From contig NZ_JBAKBF010000016.1 of NCBI RefSeq assembly GCF_036881715.1, forward strand, positions 1 through 64,000: a stretch of 64,000 bases of DNA. Reading direction: 5' to 3'. Origin of the DNA: Pannonibacter anstelovis (GTDB lineage: Bacteria; Pseudomonadota; Alphaproteobacteria; Rhizobiales; Stappiaceae). Shown here piece after piece: positions 9,414 through 17,321 of the stretch. A program made the position numbers and the translations under genes. The notes under the pieces were generated by a model. That model was not told the DNA's origin. It worked only from the letters and a program-made list of their open reading frames with translations, and made no database searches. Each line of letters opens with the position of its first letter. Position 1 is the first letter of the stretch.

Positions 9414-10406
9414 ATGCTTCTGACAAGACGTGGTTTTATCGGAAGGGCGGCTCTGGCCGCTGGCGGCGTGATTGCCGGTTCTTCCGCAATAGCGGGCTTC
9501 TCCGGCTCTGCACTGGGAGCTTCACAGCAGACGGTGAGCGCAACGACCGGCATGATTGCCGATACCGCATCCGTGATCGGCGGCAATCTTGTTTCCGTCT
9601 CCGCGTTGATGGGCCCCGGGGTGGACCCGCATGGCTACCGCCAGACGCGCAGCGACATTGTCGCGATGGCGCGCGCGGATCTGGTGCTGCGCCACGGGCT
9701 TTATCTGGAAGCGCAGATGGAGGAGTTCTTCGCGGATCTGTCCCGCAGGGGTAAGGTGGTGGCGGTTGCCGATACCATAGACCCGTCGCTGCTGCTGTCG
9801 CATGAAGACTATCCGGGCCGGTATGACCCGCATGTCTGGATGGACCCGGAGCTCTGGAAGACCGTTTCTGCCACCATTGCTTCGGCGCTGAAGACGGCGC
9901 TGCCGGGTCAGGCGGGAGTGATCGAGGAACGGCTTGCGGCCTTCACGGGCGAGCTGGATGCACTTGATGCCTATTCCATGCAGGTTCTGGACAGTGTGCC
10001 GGAAAATGCCCGTGTGCTGGTAACGGCACATGATGCCTTCAGCTATTTCGGCCGTGCCTATGGTTTCGAGGTTCTGGGCATTCAGGGCATTTCGACGGCA
10101 AGCGAAGCTGGCCTTGCCCGGATTGCTGAGCTGGTCGATACGCTGGTCGAGCGCAAGATCGGCGCTGTGTTTGTCGAAAGCTCTGTGCCGGACCGCAACA
10201 TGAAGGCGCTGATAGAAGGTGCTGGAGCGAAGGGCCATGACGTGGTCATTGGCGGGGAACTCTTCTCCGATGCCATGGGTCAATCCGGCACCTACGAAGG
10301 CACGTATCTGGGCATGATCGACCATAATGTTACCACCATCGCCGCCGCTCTGGGCGGCACGGTGCCGGATCGGGGCCGCCTCGGGCAATTGCAGGCTGCA
10401 GGCTGA
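9414..10406 (+). CDS. TroA/SitA-type metal-binding protein of a Mn/Fe/Zn ABC importer
   Basis: This 330-residue protein is a cluster A-I (TroA-like) periplasmic metal receptor. The ATG at 9414 is preceded by AAAGGA six bases upstream and starts a leader with twin arginines (LTRRGFIGRAAL), so Tat export is likely. Probable ligands are H73 (DPHGY), H140 (DPHVWMD), H206 (TAHDAFSYF) and D285 (ELFSDAMG), the His3-Asp set of TroA, which binds Zn and Mn. PsaA-type proteins have Glu at the third position, so the metal cannot be fixed from the ligands alone. The upstream Fur/Mur-like boxes favour manganese or iron. It is the first gene of an operon with the next three. Confidence 0.9.
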   Translation: MLLTRRGFIGRAALAAGGVIAGSSAIAGFSGSALGASQQTVSATTGMIADTASVIGGNLVSVSALMGPGVDPHGYRQTRSDIVAMARADLVLRHGLYLEAQMEEFFADLSRRGKVVAVADTIDPSLLLSHEDYPGRYDPHVWMDPELWKTVSATIASALKTALPGQAGVIEERLAAFTGELDALDAYSMQVLDSVPENARVLVTAHDAFSYFGRAYGFEVLGIQGISTASEAGLARIAELVDTLVERKIGAVFVESSVPDRNMKALIEGAGAKGHDVVIGGELFSDAMGQSGTYEGTYLGMIDHNVTTIAAALGGTVPDRGRLGQLQAAG

Positions 10407-10425
10407 GTAGAAGGGCAACACAAGG

Positions 10426-11262
10426 ATGATCCCGGTGCATTTCAAACAGACTGCAAACTGCATCCTGCCGCAGCAGGGACCGACAGCTGTGAGGATCCGG
10501 GATCTCTCCGTCTCCTATGGCGGCAAGCCTGCGCTTCTGGGCATTGCTGCGGATGTGCAGGCTGCTTCCATGACAGCTATCATTGGCCCCAACGGGGCGG
10601 GCAAGTCGACCTTGCTCAAGGCAGCACTCGGCATCGTGCCGTGCCTGTCCGGCACGGTGGACATGTTCGGCCAGCCTTTTGCGAAGGTTCGCCAGCGTGT
10701 CGCTTATGTGCCGCAGCGGGCGTCCGTCGATTGGGACTTTCCGGCACGTGCCGAGGACGTTGTGATGATGGGCCTGTCCCGCGAGCTTGGGCTCCTCGGC
10801 CGTATCCGCCAGCATCACCGGGAATTCGTTATGCACTGCCTCGAACGGGTGGGCATGGCAGGCTTTGCAGACCGGCAGATCGGTCAGCTTTCCGGCGGCC
10901 AGCAGCAGCGTGTGTTCCTTGCCCGTGCGCTGGCGCAGAAGGCGGATCTCTATCTGCTGGATGAGCCCTTTGCCGGGGTTGATGCTGCGACGGAGCGGGC
11001 GATCATAGGGGTGCTGAAGGCGCTTCGGGACGAGGGGCGGACGGTGGTCTGCGTGCATCACGACCTCTCCACCGTCCCTGCCTATTTCTCGCACGTGCTC
11101 GTCATCAACATGCGCCTCATCGCGCAAGGCCCGGTGGACGAAGCCTTCACTCCTGCCATCCTCCAGCGCGCCTACGGCGGGCGCCTCGACACCTCGTCTC
11201 TTGCCCCCGCCGGTTCCCCCGCTGTGCCAGAGCTGGATCTGGCGCTGGAAACGGGGAGGTGA
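10426..11262 (+). CDS. Metal ABC transporter ATP-binding protein (SitB/TroB type)
   Basis: This 278-residue cytoplasmic ATPase energises the metal importer. It shows Walker A GPNGAGKST near residue 53, the signature LSGGQQQR near 160, Walker B LYLLDEPFAG and an intact H-loop (CVHHDL). It follows the binding protein by 19 bases. An unusually long gap of 222 bases with a C-rich repeat separates it from the first permease, although all four genes appear to serve one transporter. Confidence 0.92.
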   Translation: MIPVHFKQTANCILPQQGPTAVRIRDLSVSYGGKPALLGIAADVQAASMTAIIGPNGAGKSTLLKAALGIVPCLSGTVDMFGQPFAKVRQRVAYVPQRASVDWDFPARAEDVVMMGLSRELGLLGRIRQHHREFVMHCLERVGMAGFADRQIGQLSGGQQQRVFLARALAQKADLYLLDEPFAGVDAATERAIIGVLKALRDEGRTVVCVHHDLSTVPAYFSHVLVINMRLIAQGPVDEAFTPAILQRAYGGRLDTSSLAPAGSPAVPELDLALETGR

Positions 11263-11484
11263 AGGTGGTCAACAGCTCCAGTCTTTCAGCATATGGCGCA
11301 ACCTCTCAGCTCCGCTCCCCTTGGTGGTTGCCGGATTTGCAGATCTTGTTTGAAGCCGGTGAAGGCTTGGGGAATGTCTGTGATCTGGTCATCCCGGCAC
11401 GGCCTTTCAGCCCCCCTCCCCACCAGGGGGCGGGGGCGGAGAGGTCTTGCCTGAAGGCGGCCAAGTACCCGCCGGAGGGCTCTC
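11263..11484. other. Intra-operon spacer carrying a C-rich repeat
   Basis: This is 222 bases between the ATPase and the first permease of the metal transporter. The two permeases overlap and the ATPase follows the SBP closely, so this gap looks like an insertion of the dispersed C-rich repeat (11401-11441) into an otherwise compact operon. A 77-codon open frame crosses it but has no recognisable product. Confidence 0.6.
11401..11441. repeat. C-rich palindromic repeat (copy C)
   Basis: GGCCTTTCAGCCCCCCTCCC followed by CACCAGGGGG matches copy B at 343-391 in reverse orientation, including the GGCCTTTCAG flank outside the palindrome. No clear inverted partner is present beside it; only a degraded C-rich stretch is seen near 11310-11325. 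Confidence 0.65.
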
Positions 11485-12717
11485 ATGACTGAGGTCCTGT
11501 CTGGCTTCCTTTCTGCGCTGATGATGCAGGCGGGATATAACGCCGCTTTGGTTGGTGTTGGTGCGAGCCTTCTGGGCGCGGCGGCGGGAAGTACGGGGAC
11601 GTTCCTGTTCCTGCGCAAGCGGGCGCTGATCAGCGATGCCAGCGCTCATGCGACGCTGCCGGGCATTGCACTGGCTTTCATGGTGATGGTTTCGCTGGGC
11701 GGGGATGGCCGCTCCCTGCCGGGGCTGCTGCTGGGCTCGGCCCTGTCTGCCGGGCTGGGGCTGCTGGCTGTGACCTTGCTCACCCGCTACACCCGGCTTG
11801 CCGAGGACACAGCGATCGGCGCCGTGCTGTCGGTGTTCTTCGGCTTCGGCATCGTACTGCTGACGGTCATTCAGGTGATGGGCACCGGGCGGCAGGCGGG
11901 GCTGGAGGGCTTTCTGCTCGGCTCCACAGCGGGCATGCTGTTCAGCGACGCGGTGCTGATTGCGTGCGGCGGGGCCATCTGCGTGCTTATAATGCTCATC
12001 TTTCGCCGTCCAATGCTGCATGTGTGCTTTGATCAGGGGCACGCGGAAACGAGCGGCATCCGCACCAGCCTTGCTGATGGAGTAATGCTGGGGCTGATGC
12101 TGGCGGTGACGGTTACGGGGCTGAAGCTTGTCGGGCTGGTGCTCATCGTCGCCTTGTTGATCATTCCCGCAGCGACAGCCCGCTTCTGGAGCGAGCGGGC
12201 TACTGTCATTCTCGCTCTTGCTGCCCTGTTCGGGGCGCTGGCAGGCTACATTGGTTCAGCCCTTTCGGCGGCAGCGCCAAATGTTCCGGCAGGGCCAGTC
12301 ATTGTGCTCTCGGCTGCGGCTTTCTTCACCACTTCGCTGCTCATTGCGCCGCGCCGTGGACTGGTGGCGGCCGTGTTCGCTCGGGTGCGGCAGCGCCGCC
12401 GCCTGCTGCTGCGGCAAGGTGTTCTGACGCTGTCGCAACAGGGCGTGATCCATGATCCGCGCCTGTTGCACGCGCTGTCCCGCGCGGGTCTTCTGGCGGC
12501 TGACCGCAACCTGAACGGCGAGGGCCGGGCGCTTGCACAGATGCTGGCTCAGGACGAAGCGCGCTGGGCGGCGCTGCAGGCAAGCGGTGCCGGAGAGGAT
12601 GTGATGTCCCGCTATGATGGTGTACGGCTTCTCAGCAGCCTTTTGCCCGAAGGCAAACTCGCGCAGCTGGACAGGCAGGCAGCTGGCTCATCCGGGGAGG
12701 CCCGCCATGGGATCTGA
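11485..12717 (+). CDS. Metal ABC transporter permease 1 with C-terminal extension (SitC/TroC type)
   Basis: This 410-residue ABC-3 family permease has about eight to nine predicted membrane segments over residues 1-290. The cytoplasmic family motif is SDASAHATLPGIALAF near residue 50. The last 110 or so residues are hydrophilic, beginning with a very basic linker (RVRQRRRLLLRQG) and continuing into a helix-rich stretch with QQGVIHDPRLLHALSRAGLL. Some TroC/SitC homologues carry a DtxR-like winged-helix domain here, which could bind DNA or the ATPase. GGAGGG lies seven bases before the ATG. Its end overlaps the next gene by 11 bases. Confidence 0.9.
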   Translation: MTEVLSGFLSALMMQAGYNAALVGVGASLLGAAAGSTGTFLFLRKRALISDASAHATLPGIALAFMVMVSLGGDGRSLPGLLLGSALSAGLGLLAVTLLTRYTRLAEDTAIGAVLSVFFGFGIVLLTVIQVMGTGRQAGLEGFLLGSTAGMLFSDAVLIACGGAICVLIMLIFRRPMLHVCFDQGHAETSGIRTSLADGVMLGLMLAVTVTGLKLVGLVLIVALLIIPAATARFWSERATVILALAALFGALAGYIGSALSAAAPNVPAGPVIVLSAAAFFTTSLLIAPRRGLVAAVFARVRQRRRLLLRQGVLTLSQQGVIHDPRLLHALSRAGLLAADRNLNGEGRALAQMLAQDEARWAALQASGAGEDVMSRYDGVRLLSSLLPEGKLAQLDRQAAGSSGEARHGI

Positions 12718-13639
12718 GATGTTCGGGGCCGAGTTCGTGCAATTCAGCCTGACGCCGCTGCTCATCGGCACGCTGGCCGCGCTGGCCTGCGCTTTGCCGG
12801 GCAATTTCCTCATCCTGCGGCGGGAAGCCATGATCGGCGATGCCATTTCCCATGTGGTACTGCCGGGTATTGTCGTTGCCTTTCTGATCACGGGGCAGAT
12901 CTCCACCTGGCCGATGATGCTGGGGGCGGGCAGCGCGGCGCTTGTGGCCGTGGTGCTGATCGAGCTTCTGCGCCGCTATGGCCGGATGGAGCCGGGCGCG
13001 GCCATGGGCGTGGTCTTCACTACGCTTTTTGCCGCCGGTGTGCTGCTGCTGGAGCAGAGCAACACCAGCACTGTGCATCTGGATGTGGAGCACGCGCTCT
13101 ATGGCAATCTGGAAAGCCTGATCTGGCTGGATGCGGAGGGCTGGGCCTCGCTCGCCAACCCGCAGGCGCTGGCCGGGCTGCCGCCGGAGCTTCTGCGCAT
13201 GGCGGGTGTCACGGCGGTTGTGTTCCTGCTCATGGGCCTGTTCTGGCGGCCGCTGGTACTGATGACCTTTGACGAAGGCTATGCGGCGGCACGCGGGCTG
13301 CCGGTGACGCTGCTCAGCCTCGGTCTGGTCACGCTTTCGGCTGTAGCGGCCGTGGCGGCCTTTGATGCGGTGGGCTCCATCATCGTCATTGCCATGTTCA
13401 TCTGCCCGCCCGCGACGGCACGGCTGATGACGAACCGGCTTGGGGCGCAGGTCTGGCTCAGCCTCCTGATTGCGGTGCTGGCTGCCATCACCGGCTATGT
13501 GCTGGCTGGCTATGGCCCGCTGTGGCTGGGGGCGGCAAATTCGGTCAGCGCAGCGGGCATGATCGCCACGGTCTCCGGTCTTTTCCTTGCGGTGGCTGCC
13601 GTCTCCGGCCGCCATCGCAAGGGGCTTTCGCGGGCGTGA
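12707..13639 (+). CDS. Metal ABC transporter permease 2 (SitD/TroD type)
   Basis: This is the second ABC-3 permease, 310 residues from the ATG at 12707 (GGGGAGG six bases upstream, inside the end of permease 1). It repeats the family motif as GDAISHVVLPGIVVAFL near residue 45 and has about eight membrane spans. A pair of different permeases is the arrangement of SitABCD, TroABCD and YfeABCD systems. It ends only 8 bases from the converging ATPase gene of the next transporter. Confidence 0.92.
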   Translation: MGSEMFGAEFVQFSLTPLLIGTLAALACALPGNFLILRREAMIGDAISHVVLPGIVVAFLITGQISTWPMMLGAGSAALVAVVLIELLRRYGRMEPGAAMGVVFTTLFAAGVLLLEQSNTSTVHLDVEHALYGNLESLIWLDAEGWASLANPQALAGLPPELLRMAGVTAVVFLLMGLFWRPLVLMTFDEGYAAARGLPVTLLSLGLVTLSAVAAVAAFDAVGSIIVIAMFICPPATARLMTNRLGAQVWLSLLIAVLAAITGYVLAGYGPLWLGAANSVSAAGMIATVSGLFLAVAAVSGRHRKGLSRA

Positions 13640-13647
13640 GGCTTATC

Positions 13648-14718
13648 TCAGCCCGGTGAGACCATGGCTGCGATCATGTCATGCAGCTGGATGGTGCCGA
13701 GTTTCCGTCCATCAGGGCGCACCACGATGGCGGCAGTCTCGCTGGTCTCGGAGAAGAGCCTTGCTGCATCTTCCAACAGGCTGCCGCTGGGGATCGTCAG
13801 CTCCGTTCCGGCCAGTTCGCCCTTGCGCATGATGGTGTTGACCTTCAGCACCCGGCCGCGGTTCACCTCGCGCACGAAATCGGCGATATAGCTGTCTGCC
13901 GGACGCAGCACGATTTCCTGGCCCGTGCCATCCTGCACGATTTCGCCATCGCGCAGGATGGCGATGCGGTCGCCGAGGCGCAGGGCCTCGTCCAGATCGT
14001 GGGTGATGAAGACGATGGTCTTCTTCAGCTCCTGCTGCAGGTCCAGCAGCACCTTCTGCATGTCCATGCGGATCAGCGGGTCGAGGGCCGAGTAAGCCTC
14101 GTCCATCAGCAGGATGCCGGCGTCATTGGCCAGTGCCCGGGCAAGGCCGACGCGCTGCTGCATACCGCCGGAAAGCTGGTTGGGATAATAATCCTCATAA
14201 CCTTCCAGCCCCACGCGCGTCAGCCACTTGGCCGCCCGCGCCTTGGCTTCCCGCTCGGGGATACCCTGAATTTCAAGGCCATAGATGGCGTTGCGCAGAA
14301 TTGTCCGGTGCGGCAGCAGGGCGAACTTCTGGAACACCATTGCCGTCTTGTGGCGGCGGAAGTTGCGCAGCTCCTGCGCGGACATGGTGCAAACATCCTG
14401 CCCTTCGAACAGGACCTCACCTGCGGTCGGCTCGATCAGCCGGTTGATGTGGCGGATGAGGGTGGATTTGCCCGAGCCGGACAGCCCCATCACCACCTGA
14501 ATGCGCCCGGCGGGCATGGTCAGGTTGATGTCCTTCAGGCCAAGGATATGATTGTGCTTGTCGTTGAGTTCCGTTTTGGAGATGCCCCCCCGCACAAGGT
14601 CCATCACGCTGGCTGGATTGGGTCCGAAGACCTTGTAAAGGCCGCGCAACTCGATGCCGGCGGTGCTCGTCTCTTCATCCGGATCATCGGCAGGGGCTGC
14701 CGTAAGCTGATCAGCCAT
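13648..14718 (-). CDS. proV: Glycine betaine/proline-type ABC transporter ATPase with CBS domain
   Basis: This 356-residue ATPase belongs to the ProV/OpuAA group that drives uptake of quaternary-amine osmoprotectants. It has Walker A GLSGSGKST, signature LSGGMQQR, Walker B ILLMDEAYSALDPL and H-loop FITHDLDEA. The C-terminal 80 residues look like a single CBS-type region, the part that senses ionic strength in OpuA. ATG 14716-14718 is chosen because GGAGG is six bases upstream and the start overlaps the permease stop by 8 bp, which indicates translational coupling. Confidence 0.9.
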   Translation of the reverse strand: MADQLTAAPADDPDEETSTAGIELRGLYKVFGPNPASVMDLVRGGISKTELNDKHNHILGLKDINLTMPAGRIQVVMGLSGSGKSTLIRHINRLIEPTAGEVLFEGQDVCTMSAQELRNFRRHKTAMVFQKFALLPHRTILRNAIYGLEIQGIPEREAKARAAKWLTRVGLEGYEDYYPNQLSGGMQQRVGLARALANDAGILLMDEAYSALDPLIRMDMQKVLLDLQQELKKTIVFITHDLDEALRLGDRIAILRDGEIVQDGTGQEIVLRPADSYIADFVREVNRGRVLKVNTIMRKGELAGTELTIPSGSLLEDAARLFSETSETAAIVVRPDGRKLGTIQLHDMIAAMVSPG

Positions 14719-15595
14719 GGGTGGCCTCCGTGTGTTTCTGCATGCGCTTGCCATAGGCCTGGGTGGACCGGTCGAAGATGATGGCGATGGCGACGATGGC
14801 GAGGCCGTTGAGAATGCCCATGGTGAAGAACTGGTTGGTGATGGCCTGAAGCACTGGCTGGCCCAGACCCCGCACGCCGATCATGGAGGCGACGACGACC
14901 ATGGACAGGGACATCATGATGCACTGGTTGATGCCGGCCATGATGGTGGGCAGTGCCAGCGGCAGCTGCACGTCTTTCAGCTTCTGCCAGGAGGAGGATC
15001 CGAAAGCATCGGCAGCTTCCAGCACATCGGCGCTGACAAGCCTGATGCCCAGATTGGTGAGGCGGATCATGGGCGGGATGGCATAGATGACCACCGCAAT
15101 CACGCCCGGCACCTTGCCGAGGCCGAAGATCATCACCACCGGAATGAGGTAGACGAAGACCGGCATTGTCTGCATCAGATCGAGTACCGGGTTGATGAAG
15201 GCCTGCAGCCGGTCCGAGCGGGCCATGGCGATGCCGATGGGAATGCCGAGCACGACCGCTGTGAGGGTGCACACCGCCACCATTGCCATGGTGCGCATTG
15301 TGTCATCCCACATGCCGAGCACGCCGATCAGCACAAGGGCTGCAAGGCTGCCTGCCGTCACGCGCCAGCTGCGGCTGAGCAAAAACACAAGGCCGAGAAT
15401 GCCGGCCATGACGAGCGGCCAGGGCGAATCCAGCAGAAGGCTCTCGATGCCGATGAGAAGCAGGCGCAGCGGTTCGAAGGCCTGTTCCAGCGTTTCGCCA
15501 TAGGCCCGTGTAAAGGTCAGAAAGCCCTCGTCGATTGTCTGCCGCAGAACACGCAAGGTGCCACGGCTGAGCGAGGGAAAGTCAAAGAAATCCAT
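14711..15595 (-). CDS. proW: Glycine betaine/proline-type ABC transporter permease
   Basis: This 294-residue inner-membrane permease of the ProW/OpuAB family has about six to seven predicted spans and a characteristic N-terminal soluble stretch before the first span (LDSPWPLVMAGILGLVF near residue 56). The coupling region (EAADAFGSSSWQKLKDVQLPLALPTI) resembles the family EAA loop. AGAGGAAC precedes the ATG. It lies between the binding protein and ATPase genes on the same strand. Confidence 0.92.
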   Translation of the reverse strand: MDFFDFPSLSRGTLRVLRQTIDEGFLTFTRAYGETLEQAFEPLRLLLIGIESLLLDSPWPLVMAGILGLVFLLSRSWRVTAGSLAALVLIGVLGMWDDTMRTMAMVAVCTLTAVVLGIPIGIAMARSDRLQAFINPVLDLMQTMPVFVYLIPVVMIFGLGKVPGVIAVVIYAIPPMIRLTNLGIRLVSADVLEAADAFGSSSWQKLKDVQLPLALPTIMAGINQCIMMSLSMVVVASMIGVRGLGQPVLQAITNQFFTMGILNGLAIVAIAIIFDRSTQAYGKRMQKHTEATHG

Positions 15596-15617
15596 TTATT
15601 GTTCCTCTTTGCGCCAG

Positions 15618-15650
15618 CACCTGCCCGCAGCCTGAGCTTGCGGGCAGGTG
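15618..15650. terminator. Strong hairpin between betaine SBP and permease genes
   Basis: CACCTGCCCGCA and TGCGGGCAGGTG form a perfect 12-bp stem with a 9-nt loop in the 126-bp gap between the SBP and permease. There is no T-run. Such hairpins after a binding-protein gene usually stabilise its message or cut down readthrough, so that more SBP than permease is made. Confidence 0.7.
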
Positions 15651-15721
15651 CCTGGGGCAAACCGGCGAACAGGCCACAGGAAAGCTGTGCCCCATGGCCT
15701 GCCGGTTCATCGGGTGTCTGC

Positions 15722-16717
15722 TCAGAGGGCCGACTTCACCTTTTCCGCCACCTCCGGCGAAACCCAGGTGCTCCAGATTTCCGGCTTGTTTTCGAGGAAC
15801 CAGTACGCGCCATCCTCGTTGGTGCCCTGGTTGTCGGTCATCCAGGCCAGCACTTCGCCTGCGGTCTTGTTGTCCCAGGAGCGTGCCTTGACATAGTCCA
15901 TGGCGACACCAGCCTTGTCCGCGAATTCCTTGGTCACGACCGTGTAGACAGGCGACTTGTCCCAGTTGTTGGGCTTGGGATCGAGGCAGCCGGAAATGGC
16001 AGTGCAGCGCTCCCACTCGGCAGCATCATGCTTTACGCCCAGATCGAGCTGCGTCATCTCATACTTGCCAAGGATCGGAGTGGGAGCCCAGTAGTAGCCA
16101 AGCCAGCCTTCCTTGCGTTCAAAGGCGCGCGAGATGGAACCATCCAGCCCGGCAGCCGACCCGGTGTCGACCAGCTCGAAGCCCTTGTTCTCGACGTCGA
16201 AGGCCTTGAACAGATTGGTGGTCAGGGTCTGGCAGGCCCAGCCGGACGGGCAGTTGAAGAAGGCGCCCCTGGACTTGTCTTCTGCGCCCGGGAACAGTTC
16301 CGGCTTGGCCAGTGCATCGGCCAGGGTCTTGATGTTGTGTTCTTCAGCCAGATAGGTCGGGATCCAGAAGCCTTCCACGCCGCCTTCGGACAGCACTTCG
16401 CTGCCGACGATCAGCTTGCCCTCTTCGACCGCCTTGTCGAGGGGCTCCTGGATGGTGTTCACCCAGAGTTCCGGCGCCATGTCCGGTTCACCTTTCTCCG
16501 TCATGGAGGTGAAGGTCGGGACCGTGTCGCCAATCACAAGCTCGACTTCGCAGCCGTAGCCCTCTTCCAGGATGATCTTGTCGATATGGGCAATGGCACC
16601 CGCTGATGGCCAGTTCATTTCGGCCAGACTCACCTTGCCGCAATCTTCGGCGGCAGACGCGCCGGACATGCCAAGGCCAATCAGGGCAGCGCCCGTCAGC
16701 AGAAGTGTCTTTGTCAT
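15722..16717 (-). CDS. proX: Glycine betaine/proline-type ABC substrate-binding protein
   Basis: This is a 331-residue periplasmic receptor of the OpuAC/ProX superfamily. Translation starts at ATG 16715-16717 (AGGAG eight bases upstream) with a clear signal peptide ending ASAAEDC. Trp-rich motifs (ELWVNTIQEPL, GWACQTLT, GYYWAPTPI) are consistent with an aromatic cage for a quaternary amine. Several cysteines (near residues 25, 55, 163 and 167 and a pair around CTAISGC) could form disulfides. The exact substrate (betaine, proline, choline or another amine) cannot be read from sequence. It is the first gene of the three-gene operon. Confidence 0.85.
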   Translation of the reverse strand: MTKTLLLTGAALIGLGMSGASAAEDCGKVSLAEMNWPSAGAIAHIDKIILEEGYGCEVELVIGDTVPTFTSMTEKGEPDMAPELWVNTIQEPLDKAVEEGKLIVGSEVLSEGGVEGFWIPTYLAEEHNIKTLADALAKPELFPGAEDKSRGAFFNCPSGWACQTLTTNLFKAFDVENKGFELVDTGSAAGLDGSISRAFERKEGWLGYYWAPTPILGKYEMTQLDLGVKHDAAEWERCTAISGCLDPKPNNWDKSPVYTVVTKEFADKAGVAMDYVKARSWDNKTAGEVLAWMTDNQGTNEDGAYWFLENKPEIWSTWVSPEVAEKVKSAL

Positions 16718-17321
16718 TGTCAGTCTCCTGTTCATCGTCATCCGCAGGCCGTGCCCGCAGCGCGAAAGCCAGCACGATCCAGGATCACGTGATGGCAAAA
16801 ATGTAATGCCGGCGGGAGGATGTCCTCCTCTGATCGAAGATCTCCGGCATTTTGAAATATCCCCTTGCATTAAGAGGGATCGGACTAAACATAGTCTGGT
16901 GTATATTTATGTCAAGGTTTTGACATATTTTAAAATTTGCCTGAATTCGGGCTGATTGTCATATTTGTCGTTCTTTATATTATACTCTTGAAAATTTCGA
17001 TTTTGAAAAGATTATTTTGTCTTATTGCTTTTGTTTTTTACTATTGAAAATATGATTATTTCATCATTAAAGTTTTTGTTTCTATTTTGTTGCTCTGATT
17101 TCAGGCTTGTTGGAATTGCATTCCTTTTCATCTGTGTTGCGCGGCCGCTGTGCCGCCTTTCCCACCTCTTCAGGCATGCGCTCAAGTGGTGTTTTTCGTG
17201 TATTGATTCAATATAAAGTTGTGCAGATCAACGAACTGGTGACGTTAAATGCGGAATTTCCGCGGCGTTAGGAGACTTTACGCAGCTGCTACGTATTTTC
17301 CCTCGTGAAGGGGTGCAATGC
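16718..17321. other. AT-rich intergenic region between two divergent genes
   Basis: About 600 bases without a convincing gene. From about 16880 to 17240 the DNA is sharply AT-rich compared with its surroundings, with long T and A runs. It must hold the promoters of the betaine transporter (left) and the c-di-GMP phosphodiesterase (right), and contains a 20-bp palindrome at 16908-16927. A 63-codon open frame here (17025-17216) has AT-driven codon use and no ribosome site. Confidence 0.7.
16908..16927. promoter_or_regulatory. Operator-like palindrome upstream of the betaine transporter
   Basis: TATGTCAAGGTTTTGACATA has perfect 8-bp arms around GGTT. It lies about 190 bp upstream of the SBP start inside the AT-rich region. 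The form fits a dimeric regulator; which one is not known. Confidence 0.5.

Noticed and set aside
14717..16606. 629-codon plus-strand open frame opposite the betaine transporter genes
   Set aside because: A GC-rich antisense shadow, very rich in His/Asp/Gly, crossing three well-supported genes and an intergenic hairpin.
17025..17216. 63-codon Phe-rich open frame in the AT-rich gap
   Set aside because: AT-driven composition, no ribosome site and no neighbour to couple with.
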